From positions 124,001-188,000 of the forward strand of contig NZ_JADCLL010000007.1 in NCBI RefSeq assembly GCF_015070375.1: 64,000 nucleotides of DNA. Direction: 5' to 3'. Shown piece after piece: positions 48,479-58,597 of the stretch. A model generated the notes under the pieces. The model saw only the letters and a program-made list of their open reading frames with translations, was not told the DNA's origin and ran no database searches. The stretch comes from Nocardioides kribbensis. GTDB lineage: Bacteria > Actinomycetota > Actinomycetes > Propionibacteriales > Nocardioidaceae. The position numbers were made by a program, and so were the translations under genes. The stretch's first letter is position 1. Each line of letters starts with the position of its first letter.

Positions 48479-48493
48479 GGCGCGGGTCGGGCC

Positions 48494-49149
48494 TCAGCCG
48501 GCCGGGTCGGCCACGAGCACCTGGGCCGCGCGCACGACCCGGTCGCCGATGCGGTAGCCGGCCTTGGCGATCACCTTGCAGGTGGTCACCTCGACCTCGG
48601 GGTCCTCGCCGAGGTGGGAGAGGGCCTCGTGCAGGCTCGGGTCGAAGGCGTCGCCGGGCTGGCCGAAGCGGATCAGGCCGAGGTTGGCCACGGTCCGCTC
48701 GAGCTGCTCGGCCACCGACTTGAAGCCGCCCTCGAGCGGCTCGTGCTCACGGGCCCGGTCGATGGTGTCGAGCACCTCGGTGATCGGGGCGAGCGCGGCG
48801 TAGGTCGCGTTCTCCTTGATCAGCTCGCGGTCGCGCTCGACACGGCGCTTGTAGTTGAGGAACTCCGCCTGCAGCCGCTGCAGGTCGGAGAGCCGCTCGG
48901 CCGACTCCATGCGGGCCAGGGCCAGCTCGTCGTCGGCCGGGTCACCACCCACCGCGCCGGTCGGCTCGGTGGGGTCCTGCGAGCTGTCGCCGCTCACGGG
49001 CTCCTCCTCGACCTCGGTCTCGTTGGCCATCTCGGCCGCCTCCGCCGGGAACGCCCCCTCGGGGGAGGGAGCCGCAGGCTGCTGCGGCTCCCCCGCCCCG
49101 GAGGTGCCCTCGGGGTGCTCGCCGGACGGCTGCTCGCCGGGGGCTGAGG

Positions 49150-49153
<4 letters not shown>
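48494..49153 (-). CDS. grpE: Nucleotide exchange factor GrpE
   Basis: A 219-residue DnaK nucleotide-exchange factor. An acidic, Pro/Glu-rich N-terminus of about 75 residues precedes the long dimerisation coiled coil ([22 protein letters not shown], about 85-106). The C-terminal beta-domain ends [28 protein letters not shown], the family's typical close. GTG start overlapping the dnaK stop by 4 bp. Confidence 0.95.
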
Positions 49154-51012
<1,859 letters not shown>

Positions 51013-51126
51013 GGGTGGTACCTCCATCTAGGGATGCTGCGGGTGAGTGGGGCCGTCCGCGCGCCCCGAGGGGCTGCGTCCGGCGATGACTCCATGATGC
51101 GTCGCCCGCGCCGCCCAGACAAGTTA

Positions 51127-51147
51127 GTTGAGTCTCATCGACTCAAC
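51127..51147 (-). promoter_or_regulatory. HAIR element (HspR operator) upstream of dnaK
   Basis: GTTGAGT, 7-nt spacer, ACTCAAC: a perfect inverted repeat equal to the known HspR-associated inverted repeat. The outer bases (AAG.../...CTT) extend the dyad. It lies between the Nudix gene stop (15 nt away) and dnaK. Confidence 0.88.
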
Positions 51148-51161
51148 TTGGCTCAGCCGTC

Positions 51162-51608
51162 TCAGCGCAGACCAGCCATCCGCAGCCCGATGTCGACGAC
51201 GGAGACCCGGTCGAGCCCGCCCACCTCGTGCACCGAGATCCAGCGCGCCTCGTCGGTGCTGCCGTCGCGCTCGTGGGTCAGCTCGCCGCCCACGACGCGG
51301 GCGGCGAAGAGAGCGCGCACGGCCTTCATCGGGCGTCCCGAGCCGTTGAGGCGGCGCTCGGGGCCGATGACGTAGGTGTCGACGCCCAGCAGGTCGCCGA
51401 GCTCGACGTCGTAGCCGCTCTCCTCCTTGACCTCGCGCACCACGCCCTGCTCCACGCTCTCGTGCAGCTCGACCCCGCCGCCGGGGAGCGTCCACTGGCG
51501 ACGGCTGCCCTCGTTCCAGAGCGCGAGCAGCACGTGCCCGGCGTCGTCGGTGATCACGGCGTAGGCGGCCAGACGGGTGTCGTAGTCGGTGTAGTGCACG
51601 GCTCCCAT
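51162..51608 (-). CDS. Nudix hydrolase
   Basis: A 148-residue single-domain pyrophosphohydrolase. The Nudix box reads GGVELHESVEQGVVREVKEE and ends SGY, fitting Gx5Ex7REUxEExGU. Nudix enzymes cleave nucleoside diphosphates linked to other moieties with magnesium; the substrate is unknown. The ATG at 51606-51608 starts the domain (MGAVHYTDYDTRLAAYAVI). The gene is 149 bp upstream of dnaK on the same strand; the HAIR site in between implies separate control. Confidence 0.9.
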   Translation of the reverse strand: MGAVHYTDYDTRLAAYAVITDDAGHVLLALWNEGSRRQWTLPGGGVELHESVEQGVVREVKEESGYDVELGDLLGVDTYVIGPERRLNGSGRPMKAVRALFAARVVGGELTHERDGSTDEARWISVHEVGGLDRVSVVDIGLRMAGLR

Positions 51609-51696
51609 CCTTCCGGCCGGGTCAACCGCGCCCGGTCGGGACGCCCGATCGGGTGAGACCAGGAATGATCCGTGCCGCTCGCTCGCTACCACTCCC

Positions 51697-52542
51697 ATGA
51701 CCGTTTCCACGATCACCCTGAACAACCAGACGACGATCCCGCAGCTCGGCTTCGGCACCTACCAGGTGCCGCCGGAGCAGACGGCCGACACCGTCTCCAC
51801 CGCGCTCGAGGTGGGCTACCGCCACATCGACACCGCGCAGATGTACCAGAACGAGCAGGAGGTCGGCGAGGCGCTCAAGGCCTCCAGCATCCCGCGCAGC
51901 GAGCTCTACATCACCTCCAAGCTCAACAACGGCTACCACCGGCCCGCCGACGCCGAGCGCGCCTTCGAGGAGACCCTCGACAAGCTCGGTCTCGAGCAGA
52001 TCGACCTCTTCCTCATCCACTGGCCGCTGCCGACGCTCTACGACGGCGACTACGTCTCGACCTGGAAGACCCTCGCCTCCTTCGTGGCCGACGGCCGGGC
52101 CCGCTCCGTCGGCGTCTCGAACTTCCAGCCGGCCCACCTCGACCGCATCGTGGCCGAGACCGGCGTGGTGCCCGCGGTGAACCAGATCGAGGTCCACCCC
52201 TACTTCACCAACGAGGACGCCCGCGCCGCCTCGATCCGCCACGGCATCGAGGTCGAGGCGTGGTCGCCGATCGCGCAGGGCGCGGTGCTCGACGACCCGA
52301 CCATCGGCGAGATCGCGGCGAAGTACGGCAAGACCGCCTCGCAGGTCACCCTGCGCTGGCACGTCGAGCGCGGCGACATCGTCTTCCCCAAGTCGATGAA
52401 GCGCGAGCGCATGGAGGAGAACTTCGCGATCTTCGACTTCGCCCTCACCCCCGACGAGGTCAGCACCATCGCCGGGCTCGACAAGGGCGAGGACGGGCGC
52501 ACCGGTCCGAACCCGGACACGTTCGACTACGTGCCCGCCTGA
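51697..52542 (+). CDS. Aldo/keto reductase
   Basis: A 281-residue NADPH-dependent TIM-barrel oxidoreductase. The catalytic tetrad is visible as Asp in GYRHIDTAQMYQNE (Asp45 and Tyr50), Lys in ITSKLNN, and His in LFLIHWPLP. VGVSNFQPAHLD and the C-terminal NADPH-binding FPKSMKRERMEEN complete the family pattern. It resembles the 2,5-diketo-D-gluconate reductase/AKR5 group. The substrate is not readable. Divergent from the Nudix gene; a strong terminator follows. Confidence 0.94.
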   Translation: MTVSTITLNNQTTIPQLGFGTYQVPPEQTADTVSTALEVGYRHIDTAQMYQNEQEVGEALKASSIPRSELYITSKLNNGYHRPADAERAFEETLDKLGLEQIDLFLIHWPLPTLYDGDYVSTWKTLASFVADGRARSVGVSNFQPAHLDRIVAETGVVPAVNQIEVHPYFTNEDARAASIRHGIEVEAWSPIAQGAVLDDPTIGEIAAKYGKTASQVTLRWHVERGDIVFPKSMKRERMEENFAIFDFALTPDEVSTIAGLDKGEDGRTGPNPDTFDYVPA

Positions 52543-52558
52543 GGCACGACCGCACACC

Positions 52559-52593
52559 GCAGCACCCCGGACGCCGAGCGTCCGGGGTGCTGC
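52559..52593 (+). terminator. Perfect 16-bp stem terminator after the aldo/keto reductase gene
   Basis: GCAGCACCCCGGACGC, loop CGA, exact reverse complement, beginning 17 nt after the stop. It also lies 43 nt after the convergent gene's stop, so it may serve both. Confidence 0.75.
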
Positions 52594-52635
52594 TGCGTCC
52601 AGGGGTGCTGCGCGTCGGGAAGCGTCGGAGAGACG

Positions 52636-53274
52636 TCAGCCGACGGTGACGCGGACCTCGTTGGAGGCCGTGCCGCTGTCGGGGTCGAGCACCCGGAAGC
52701 GGTTGACCCCGGGCGTGCTCGTCTGCACGTAGGTGGCGAAGGTCTGGTTGCTGACCACCGCGGTGACGGGGAAGTCCTCCCACCCGCCGCCGGCGAAGCG
52801 CTGCACCTGCAGCACCGCCCCCTCCCCCGTGGGGAAGACGCCGGTGAGGTCGATCTGGCCCATCGGGGCGACGGAGGTCTGCCCGGCGTTGAGGGTGAGG
52901 TCGCCGTCGGGCTTCTCGCTCCTCGTCGGCGACGGGCTCTGCGAGGGGGTGGCCGACGCGGTGGCCGAGCCGCCGAGGGTGATCTCGGGGCCCCCGGGGG
53001 CGCCGGTGTCCTCGAAGCGCGGGATGTAGAGGGAGCCGGTGTCGCTGGCGCTGCTGGTGGCTCCGGAGTCGCCGACGCCGGCGACGCGGGTCACGGCGAG
53101 CGCGACGCCGCCCAGCACGAGGCCGACCGCCAGCCCGACGCCCAGCAGCGCGGCCAGTCCGGTCGCCACCGCGCGACGCACCTCGTGCGACTCCTCCTGG
53201 GCCGGCGTCCGGGCGCTGCTGCCGCCGGTGCCGCCGGTGCCGCCGGTGCCGTCGTGGTCGTCGTGCTCGGCCAC
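52636..53274 (-). CDS. Membrane-anchored extracytoplasmic protein, function unknown
   Basis: A 212-residue bitopic protein. A cytosolic N-terminus with GTGGTGGTGG repeats (from a 9-bp DNA repeat) leads to one transmembrane helix (VATGLAALLGVGLAVGLVLGGVALAV, about 35-60). A Ser/Thr/Pro-rich stalk follows, then a beta-rich C-terminal domain of about 75 residues (MGQIDLTGVFPTGEGAVLQVQRF, VNRFRVLDPDSGTASNEVRVTVG) that looks like an Ig- or fibronectin-type sandwich. GTG start 4 nt after the metallo-hydrolase stop, so the two are probably co-transcribed. Confidence 0.8.
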   Translation of the reverse strand: MAEHDDHDGTGGTGGTGGSSARTPAQEESHEVRRAVATGLAALLGVGLAVGLVLGGVALAVTRVAGVGDSGATSSASDTGSLYIPRFEDTGAPGGPEITLGGSATASATPSQSPSPTRSEKPDGDLTLNAGQTSVAPMGQIDLTGVFPTGEGAVLQVQRFAGGGWEDFPVTAVVSNQTFATYVQTSTPGVNRFRVLDPDSGTASNEVRVTVG

Positions 53275-53278
53275 CGAA

Positions 53279-54499
53279 TCACTCCCCGTCGTCGGCGGGG
53301 CCCGTGCCGGCGCCCGCGGGGCCATTCTCGCCGCCGGCGGTCGGCGAGCCAAGCCGGGCGGCGTAGGAGACCACCCCGGCGGGGTCGGGGGTGGCGTCGA
53401 CCTGCTCACGCGCGACGAGGAGGTCGAGGTGGGCCTTGGTCTCCATCGCGGCCATGCCCTGGTTGAAGACGTCGAGGCTCGCCCAGGCGTGGTCGTGCCG
53501 GGTCCAGGGCAGCACGGCGGCGACGTCGGCGGCGCTGACGGACCCGCCGCGCAGCGCCTCGAGGCACAGCGCGAGCCGGTGCTCGTGGTGGGCCAGCAGG
53601 GCGTCGACCCGGGCGTGGGAGGACGGTGCGACGGGGCCGTGGGCGGGCAGGACCCGCAGGTCGGGCAGCTCGCGCACCCGTGCCAGGGAGGCCATGAAGT
53701 CGCCCAGCGGCGAGGCCACGACCGGCACGGTGAAGCCGATCGACGGGGTGATCGTGGGCAGCACGTGGTCGCCCGAGAGCAGCAGGCCGGCGGCCCGGTC
53801 GGCGAAGACGTAGTGGCCCGGCGTGTGGCCGGGGGTGTGCACGGCGTCGAGCGTGCGGGTGCCGACCTCGAGACGGTGGTCGCCCTCGAGCCAGGCGTCG
53901 GGATAGGCCCAGTGGCCCAGGTCGAACTCCTCCTGGCTGCGGGCGTGCTCCTCCCACCGCTCGGCGACCCCGTGGGCGCCGGCGGTGCGCAGCACGTCGG
54001 GGAACGGGCTGCGCCCGGGCCAGGCGTCGCTGTGGAAGAGGTCGAGCGCCGGCTTGTCGCCGATCCCGAGGGACACGTGGGCGCCGGTCTCGCCGGCCAG
54101 CTGCGAGGCGAGCGTGTAGTGGTCGCGGTGCACGTGGGTCACCAGGAAGCGGCGCACGTCGCCGACGCCCGCGCCGATCCGGGCCAGCGAGCGCTCCAGC
54201 ACCGCGCGGGCCGCCGGGAGGGCCCAGCCACCGTCGACGAGGGTCAACCCGTCGTCGGTCTCGAGGGCGTAGACGTTGACCGCCCGCAGCCCGTCGTTCG
54301 GCAGCGGGAGCGGGATCCGGTGGAGCCCGTCGGCCACCGGCCAGGCGCCCTCGGCCGACCAGTGCTCGCCGGAGTCGGGTGAGACCGCGTGGGCCGTCGA
54401 CGTGCCCGGCCCCGCGGTCCGGCCCGCGGTCTGTCGTGCGCTCCGGCCTGTGGTCCGGCCTGGGGTCTCACCTGGGGTCGGGGCGGGTGTGGGGGGCAC
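53279..54499 (-). CDS. Metallo-beta-lactamase fold hydrolase
   Basis: A 406-residue MBL-superfamily protein. The zinc motif HVHRDH (in LVTHVHRDHY), HTPGHTPGHY and SGDHVLP are intact, and a C-terminal helical domain follows the fold, as in the RNase Z/lactamase-B-like LACTB2 group. The first ~45 residues are a Thr/Gly/Arg/Pro-rich leader before GEHWSAEGAWPVADGLHRIPLP. The GTG at 54497-54499 is supported by a TAGGGT box 7 nt upstream. Substrate unknown. Confidence 0.88.
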   Translation of the reverse strand: MPPTPAPTPGETPGRTTGRSARQTAGRTAGPGTSTAHAVSPDSGEHWSAEGAWPVADGLHRIPLPLPNDGLRAVNVYALETDDGLTLVDGGWALPAARAVLERSLARIGAGVGDVRRFLVTHVHRDHYTLASQLAGETGAHVSLGIGDKPALDLFHSDAWPGRSPFPDVLRTAGAHGVAERWEEHARSQEEFDLGHWAYPDAWLEGDHRLEVGTRTLDAVHTPGHTPGHYVFADRAAGLLLSGDHVLPTITPSIGFTVPVVASPLGDFMASLARVRELPDLRVLPAHGPVAPSSHARVDALLAHHEHRLALCLEALRGGSVSAADVAAVLPWTRHDHAWASLDVFNQGMAAMETKAHLDLLVAREQVDATPDPAGVVSYAARLGSPTAGGENGPAGAGTGPADDGE

Positions 54500-54506
54500 G
54501 AGGCGG

Positions 54507-54512
54507 ACCCTA
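54507..54512 (-). promoter_or_regulatory. -10 box of the metallo-hydrolase gene (leaderless)
   Basis: TAGGGT on the minus strand, 7 nt before the GTG at 54499. Confidence 0.45.
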
Positions 54513-54541
54513 CGCCGGGACCGCTCGGGCAGGATGGGCGT

Positions 54542-55360
54542 GTGGACGACCCGCTGGTGCCGCGGCTGCGTGCCGCCGGCTGCGTCTACGCCGAGGAGGA
54601 GGCGAGCCTCCTGCGCGCCGCGGCCGAGGGATCCCCCGACCCGGGGACGCTGGAGCGGATGGTCGCCGAGCGGGTGGCGGGCCGGCCGCTGGAGGTCGTG
54701 GTCGGCTGGGCCGAGCTCGCCGGCACCCGTGTGGTGGTGACCCCCGGGGTCTTCGTGCCGCGGCGGCGCTCGGCCGTGCTGGTGCGCGCCGCGGAGGCCC
54801 GCCTGCGATCGGGGGCCACGGTGGTCGACCTGTGCTGCGGCACCGGCGCCGTCGGCGCCGTGCTCCTCGCGCGCCGCCCCGACCTGGTGGTGCACGCCGC
54901 CGACCTCGACCCGGTCGCCGTCGCCTGCGCCCGGCTCAACCTGCCCGACGGCCCCGAGGGCCCGCGGGTCCACCGGGGCGACCTCTGGGCCGCGGTGCCC
55001 GAGCGGCTGCGCGGGGCGGTGGACGTGGCGGTCGCCAACGCGCCCTACGTGCCGACCGCCGCCCTGGCCACCCTCCCGCCCGAGGCCCGGCTCCACGAGC
55101 CGCGCACCGCCCTCGACGGTGGCGACGACGGCCTGGTGCTGCACCGGCGCCTGCTCGCCGAGGCCCACCGGTGGCTGCGCCCGGGCGGCGCCCTCGTGCT
55201 CGAGGTGGGCGCGGGCCAGGTCGGGACGGCGCTGGCCCTCGCGCGGGGGGCCGGGCTGCGGGCCGCTGTGGAGCGCGACGACGACGTCGACGGTATCGCC
55301 GTGGTGGCGACCCTCCCGCGCCCCGCCACCGGTCTGGACCAGTCCGGACCGCAGGTGTAG
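54542..55360 (+). CDS. PrmC-related protein (glutamine-N5) methyltransferase, substrate unknown
   Basis: A 272-residue SAM-dependent methyltransferase. The SAM motif is VVDLCCGTGAVGAVLL (about 95-110), with an acidic end of strand 2 at ADLDPVAVACA. The catalytic motif, NPPY in PrmC itself, is NAPYVPT here, as in a known actinobacterial side family of PrmC/HemK with unknown target. The N-terminal helical domain is present (VDDPLVPRLRAAGCVYAEEEASLLRAAA). It is probably not the main release-factor methyltransferase. GTG start, divergent from the metallo-hydrolase gene. Confidence 0.88.
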   Translation: MDDPLVPRLRAAGCVYAEEEASLLRAAAEGSPDPGTLERMVAERVAGRPLEVVVGWAELAGTRVVVTPGVFVPRRRSAVLVRAAEARLRSGATVVDLCCGTGAVGAVLLARRPDLVVHAADLDPVAVACARLNLPDGPEGPRVHRGDLWAAVPERLRGAVDVAVANAPYVPTAALATLPPEARLHEPRTALDGGDDGLVLHRRLLAEAHRWLRPGGALVLEVGAGQVGTALALARGAGLRAAVERDDDVDGIAVVATLPRPATGLDQSGPQV

Positions 55361-55552
55361 GTGACGCGTCACCGGGCATGGCCCTGTCGTCGGCGGCCCT
55401 CGGTCCGGGGGGCGCGCGCAGGCCCGGTGGGAGGCGCCTGCGAGCGGAGGGCCGTCGATGCCGCACCCCGCGGCCCCCCGTGCCGGACGAGCCCCGTGCC
55501 CCGACGGGCCCCGGGTACGGCGCCGCGTGACCGGACGCTCGCCGGGGCTGGC

Positions 55553-55558
55553 TACGGT
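55553..55558 (+). promoter_or_regulatory. -10 box of the holin-like/phosphodiesterase gene (leaderless)
   Basis: TACGGT, 6 nt before the GTG at 55565. The 204 bp before it, after the methyltransferase stop, hold no gene that I can support. Confidence 0.5.
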
Positions 55559-55564
55559 GACGCG

Positions 55565-57763
55565 GTGACGACCTCCCCGCCGGCGCCGGCCCTCCGGTCG
55601 CGCCAGTGGCTGCTGGTGCGCCGCCAGCTGGCGGCGTCCCGCCCCTCGTGGCGCTGGCTGCGCGGGTCGCTGCGGTCCTTCGCCACCTCCTTCCTGGCCC
55701 TCACCGCGAGCCTGTGGCTGCTGCCCGGCACCCAGGTGACCCGCGGCGCGGAGTCGGTGGCGGCGCTGGCCGTCGGCGTGCTCGCCGTCGGAGCGCTCGT
55801 GCGTCCGCTGATCACCCGCCTCACCGTGCTGACCGGCGTGGTGGGCCTGCTGCTCGCCGGCTTCCTGGCCCAGGCCGTGGTGCTCGGCATCGCCCTGGCC
55901 CTGGTGCCCACCGTGGAGCCCTTCAGCGCCGGCCAGGTCGTGCTCGCCGCCTGGGCGGCGGCGGTCGCGGCCGCGGCGGTCAACTGGCTCTTCGACGCCA
56001 GCTCCGACGAGGCGTTCCTGGGCCAGCTCCTGGGCCGCGCCGTGCGTCGTACGCGCCGCGCCGGGAGCGAGGGGCCGGGCCTGCTCGTGGTGCAGCTCGA
56101 CGGGGTCAGCGAGCCGCTGCTGCGCCAGGCGATCACCGCGGGGGCGCTGCCCACGGTGTCGCGCTGGCTGCGCTCGGGCAGCCACCGCATGCGCGGCTGG
56201 CACACCGGCGTGCCGGCCACCACCCCCGCCGGCCAGGCCGTGCTGCTGCACGGCGACGTGACCGCGGTGCCGGGCTTCCGCTGGTGGGACAAGGGCCGCG
56301 GGCGGCTGCTCACGGCCAGCCGCCCCGTCGACGCCGCCGAGGTGGAGGCGGCGATGTCCGACGGCCGCGGCCTGCTCGCCGACGACGGCGCGAGCGTGTC
56401 CAACCTCTTCTCCGGCGACGCGCCCACCTCGGTGCTGACCATCAGCGACGGCCGCCTGCCCGGCTCCGACCGCGGCGCCGCGTCCTACATGGCGCTGCGC
56501 AGCGGCTTCCTGCGCTCGCTGACCCTGCTCGGCGGGCAGGTGGTGACCGAGTGGCACCAGGCCCGCCGCCAGCGCACGCGCGACGTGCGGCCCCGGGTCG
56601 GGCGCGGCGGCGCCTTCCTGCTGCTGCGCGGGCTGACCACCGTGGTGCTGCGCGACCTCAACCTCGCCGTCGTCACCGAGCAGCTCACCCGCGGGACCCC
56701 GGTGGTCTTCGTCGACTTCGTCGACTACGACGAGGTCGCCCACCACGCCGGCCCCACCCGGCCGGAGTCGATGCGCACCCTGGAGAACCTCGACCGCGTG
56801 CTGCAGTTCCTCGACCAGGTCTGCGGCGAGGTCGGTCGGCGCTACGAGCTCGCCGTCGTCTCCGACCACGGGCAGGCCCAGGGCACGACCTTCCTCCAGC
56901 TCACCGGCAGGACCCTGGAGGACGTCGTGCTCGAGCTCGCCGACGCGCACGCCGGACAGGGCGCGGCCGCCCCCGACCCCCGCAGCCCCGCCGACCGGGC
57001 CACGTGGTCGGAGGAGACGTGGGTGCCGGCGAGCATGCTGCTGGCCGGGGCGACGGGCTCCGGGCGCGCCCTGACCCGGGCGACCCGGTCGGTGGCCGAG
57101 CGGCCCCGACGCCGCGCCGGCGGCACCCGCGGCGGCACCCCCGACGGGGGCACGGGCGGTGGCGCACCCGCCGCCCGCCTGCTGGTCGCCGTCTCCGGTG
57201 GCCTCGCCCACGTCTACCGCACCGACCGCCCCGGGCGCCTGACCCACGACGACCTCGCCGCCCTCCACCCGCACCTGGTGGCGGGCCTGGCCGCCCACCC
57301 GGGCGTCGGTGGCGTCGTGACCCGGCTCTCCGCCCCCGGGCGCCGCGACGGCGACCTGCGTGTCGACGGGCCCGGCGGCTGGTGCGTCCTGCGGCCGGGT
57401 CACGGGGTGGTCGACGGCGAGGGCGCCGACCCGCTCGCCACCTACGGGCCGCGGGCCGCGGCCGACCTGCTCGACCTCGAGCGCCGCGACCACGTCGGCG
57501 ACCTCGTCGTGCTGGGCGCCCACGACCCCGCCCTCGGCGAGGTCGTCGCCTTCGAGGAGCTCGTCGGCTCCCACGGCGGGCTCGGCGGCTGGCAGACCGA
57601 GGCGCTGCTGCTGCACCCCGCCGACTGGGAGGTGCCCACCACCCCGCTCACCGGTCTCGACGTGCACCGCACGCTGGTCGCGCGCCTCGAGCGGCTCGGG
57701 CTGCGCGCCGACTCCCCCACCCGCTCGGCGGGGTCGGCCGGGCGCGTCGGGGAGACCGCATGA
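55565..57763 (+). CDS. Fusion of a phage-holin-4-like membrane domain with an alkaline phosphatase/NPP-type domain
   Basis: A 732-residue protein. Residues about 30-145 form a four-helix membrane domain of the holin-4/YvlD type (LRGSLRSFATSFLALTASLWLLPG, VAALAVGVLAVGALVRPLI, GVVGLLLAGFLAQAVVLGI). The rest is an alkaline phosphatase superfamily domain of the nucleotide pyrophosphatase/phosphodiesterase type. It has Asp179 in VVQLDGVS, the candidate nucleophile Thr219/Thr220 in PATTPAGQAV, FVDFVDYDEVAHHAG (384-395) and VVSDHGQAQG (Asp434, His435). The name 'phage holin' is only a family label. The substrate may be a membrane phospho-compound. The metallo-hydrolase gene overlaps its end by 4 bp. 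Confidence 0.85.
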   Translation: MTTSPPAPALRSRQWLLVRRQLAASRPSWRWLRGSLRSFATSFLALTASLWLLPGTQVTRGAESVAALAVGVLAVGALVRPLITRLTVLTGVVGLLLAGFLAQAVVLGIALALVPTVEPFSAGQVVLAAWAAAVAAAAVNWLFDASSDEAFLGQLLGRAVRRTRRAGSEGPGLLVVQLDGVSEPLLRQAITAGALPTVSRWLRSGSHRMRGWHTGVPATTPAGQAVLLHGDVTAVPGFRWWDKGRGRLLTASRPVDAAEVEAAMSDGRGLLADDGASVSNLFSGDAPTSVLTISDGRLPGSDRGAASYMALRSGFLRSLTLLGGQVVTEWHQARRQRTRDVRPRVGRGGAFLLLRGLTTVVLRDLNLAVVTEQLTRGTPVVFVDFVDYDEVAHHAGPTRPESMRTLENLDRVLQFLDQVCGEVGRRYELAVVSDHGQAQGTTFLQLTGRTLEDVVLELADAHAGQGAAAPDPRSPADRATWSEETWVPASMLLAGATGSGRALTRATRSVAERPRRRAGGTRGGTPDGGTGGGAPAARLLVAVSGGLAHVYRTDRPGRLTHDDLAALHPHLVAGLAAHPGVGGVVTRLSAPGRRDGDLRVDGPGGWCVLRPGHGVVDGEGADPLATYGPRAAADLLDLERRDHVGDLVVLGAHDPALGEVVAFEELVGSHGGLGGWQTEALLLHPADWEVPTTPLTGLDVHRTLVARLERLGLRADSPTRSAGSAGRVGETA

Positions 57764-58587
57764 GCGCCCCCGCCCCGGGTCCGGTGCGCCTGGGCGTCAC
57801 CTGGTGGGGCCACGCGTCGACCACGGTCGAGCTGGGCGGGGTCCGCGTGGCGCTCGACCCGCTGCTGGCCGGGCGGCTGGTGCACCTGCGCCGTCGTACG
57901 CCGCTGCCGCCCGCCGACGCCGCGCTCGCCGACGTCGTGCTCGTCTCCCACCTGCACCTCGACCACTGCCACCTGCCCTCGCTGCGACGCTTCGCCGCCG
58001 ACGTGCCGGTCGTCGTGCCGCGCGGCGGGGAGCGGCTGCTGGCCGACCTCGGCGACCGGCTGCTGGGCGTCGGTCCCGGCGAGACCCACCGGGTGGGCGG
58101 GGTCGACGTCGAGGTGCTGGCGGCCACCCACGACGGCCGGCGCCACCCGTGGGCGCGGGAGCGGCCGCCGGCGCTGGGCTTCCGCGTGACCGGGCCCGCC
58201 ACCGGGGCCACCTCCGGGGCCACCTCCGGGGCCACCGCCCCCGCACCGGCGTCGTTCTGGTTCCCCGGCGACACCGGGCTGCGCGAGGACATGCGCGAGG
58301 TGGCGCCGGTCGATCTGGCCCTGGCGCCGGTCGGCGGGTGGGGGCCGAGCCTCGGCGAGGAGCACATGGACCCCGACGAGGCCGCCGAGGCCGTGCGCCG
58401 CGTCGGCGCCCGCTGGGCGGTGCCGGTGCACTGGGGCACCTTCTGGCCGGTCGGGCTCGAGCGCGTCGACCGCGCCACCCACCACCGCCTCTTCGTCACC
58501 CCGGGCCGGCGCTTCGCCGACGCCCTGGCCCGCGCCGGCAGCGCCCGGCCCGTCCTCGCCTCCCCCGCTGAGCGGATCGTCCTGTGA
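57760..58587 (+). CDS. Metallo-beta-lactamase fold hydrolase (UlaG/NAPE-PLD-like)
   Basis: A 275-residue protein opening VTWWGHASTTVELGGVRVALDP, typical of the UlaG/NAPE-PLD-like branch. The zinc residues are in VLVSHLHLDHCHLPSL (HxHxDH), ATHDGRRH, FPGDTGL and VPVHWGTF. A short GATSGATSGAT insert comes from a 12-bp DNA repeat at about 58204-58236. The ATG overlaps the phosphodiesterase-like gene (ATGA), and the VTT protein gene follows after 10 nt, suggesting one operon for membrane lipid or phosphodiester turnover. Confidence 0.9.
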   Translation: MSAPAPGPVRLGVTWWGHASTTVELGGVRVALDPLLAGRLVHLRRRTPLPPADAALADVVLVSHLHLDHCHLPSLRRFAADVPVVVPRGGERLLADLGDRLLGVGPGETHRVGGVDVEVLAATHDGRRHPWARERPPALGFRVTGPATGATSGATSGATAPAPASFWFPGDTGLREDMREVAPVDLALAPVGGWGPSLGEEHMDPDEAAEAVRRVGARWAVPVHWGTFWPVGLERVDRATHHRLFVTPGRRFADALARAGSARPVLASPAERIVL

Positions 58588-58597
58588 GGGCGGTCCG

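Noticed and set aside
55565..56000. Prophage remnant, because of the holin-like domain
   Set aside because: The holin-4 label is a family name for a membrane domain. It is fused in frame to a large enzyme, and no other phage gene lies nearby.
53279..57667. A 1462-codon minus-strand open frame
   Set aside because: Only its last 406 codons (53279-54499) are a real gene. The rest is the antisense of the methyltransferase and phosphodiesterase-like genes, kept open by high GC, with His/Gly/Arg-rich composition and no domain.
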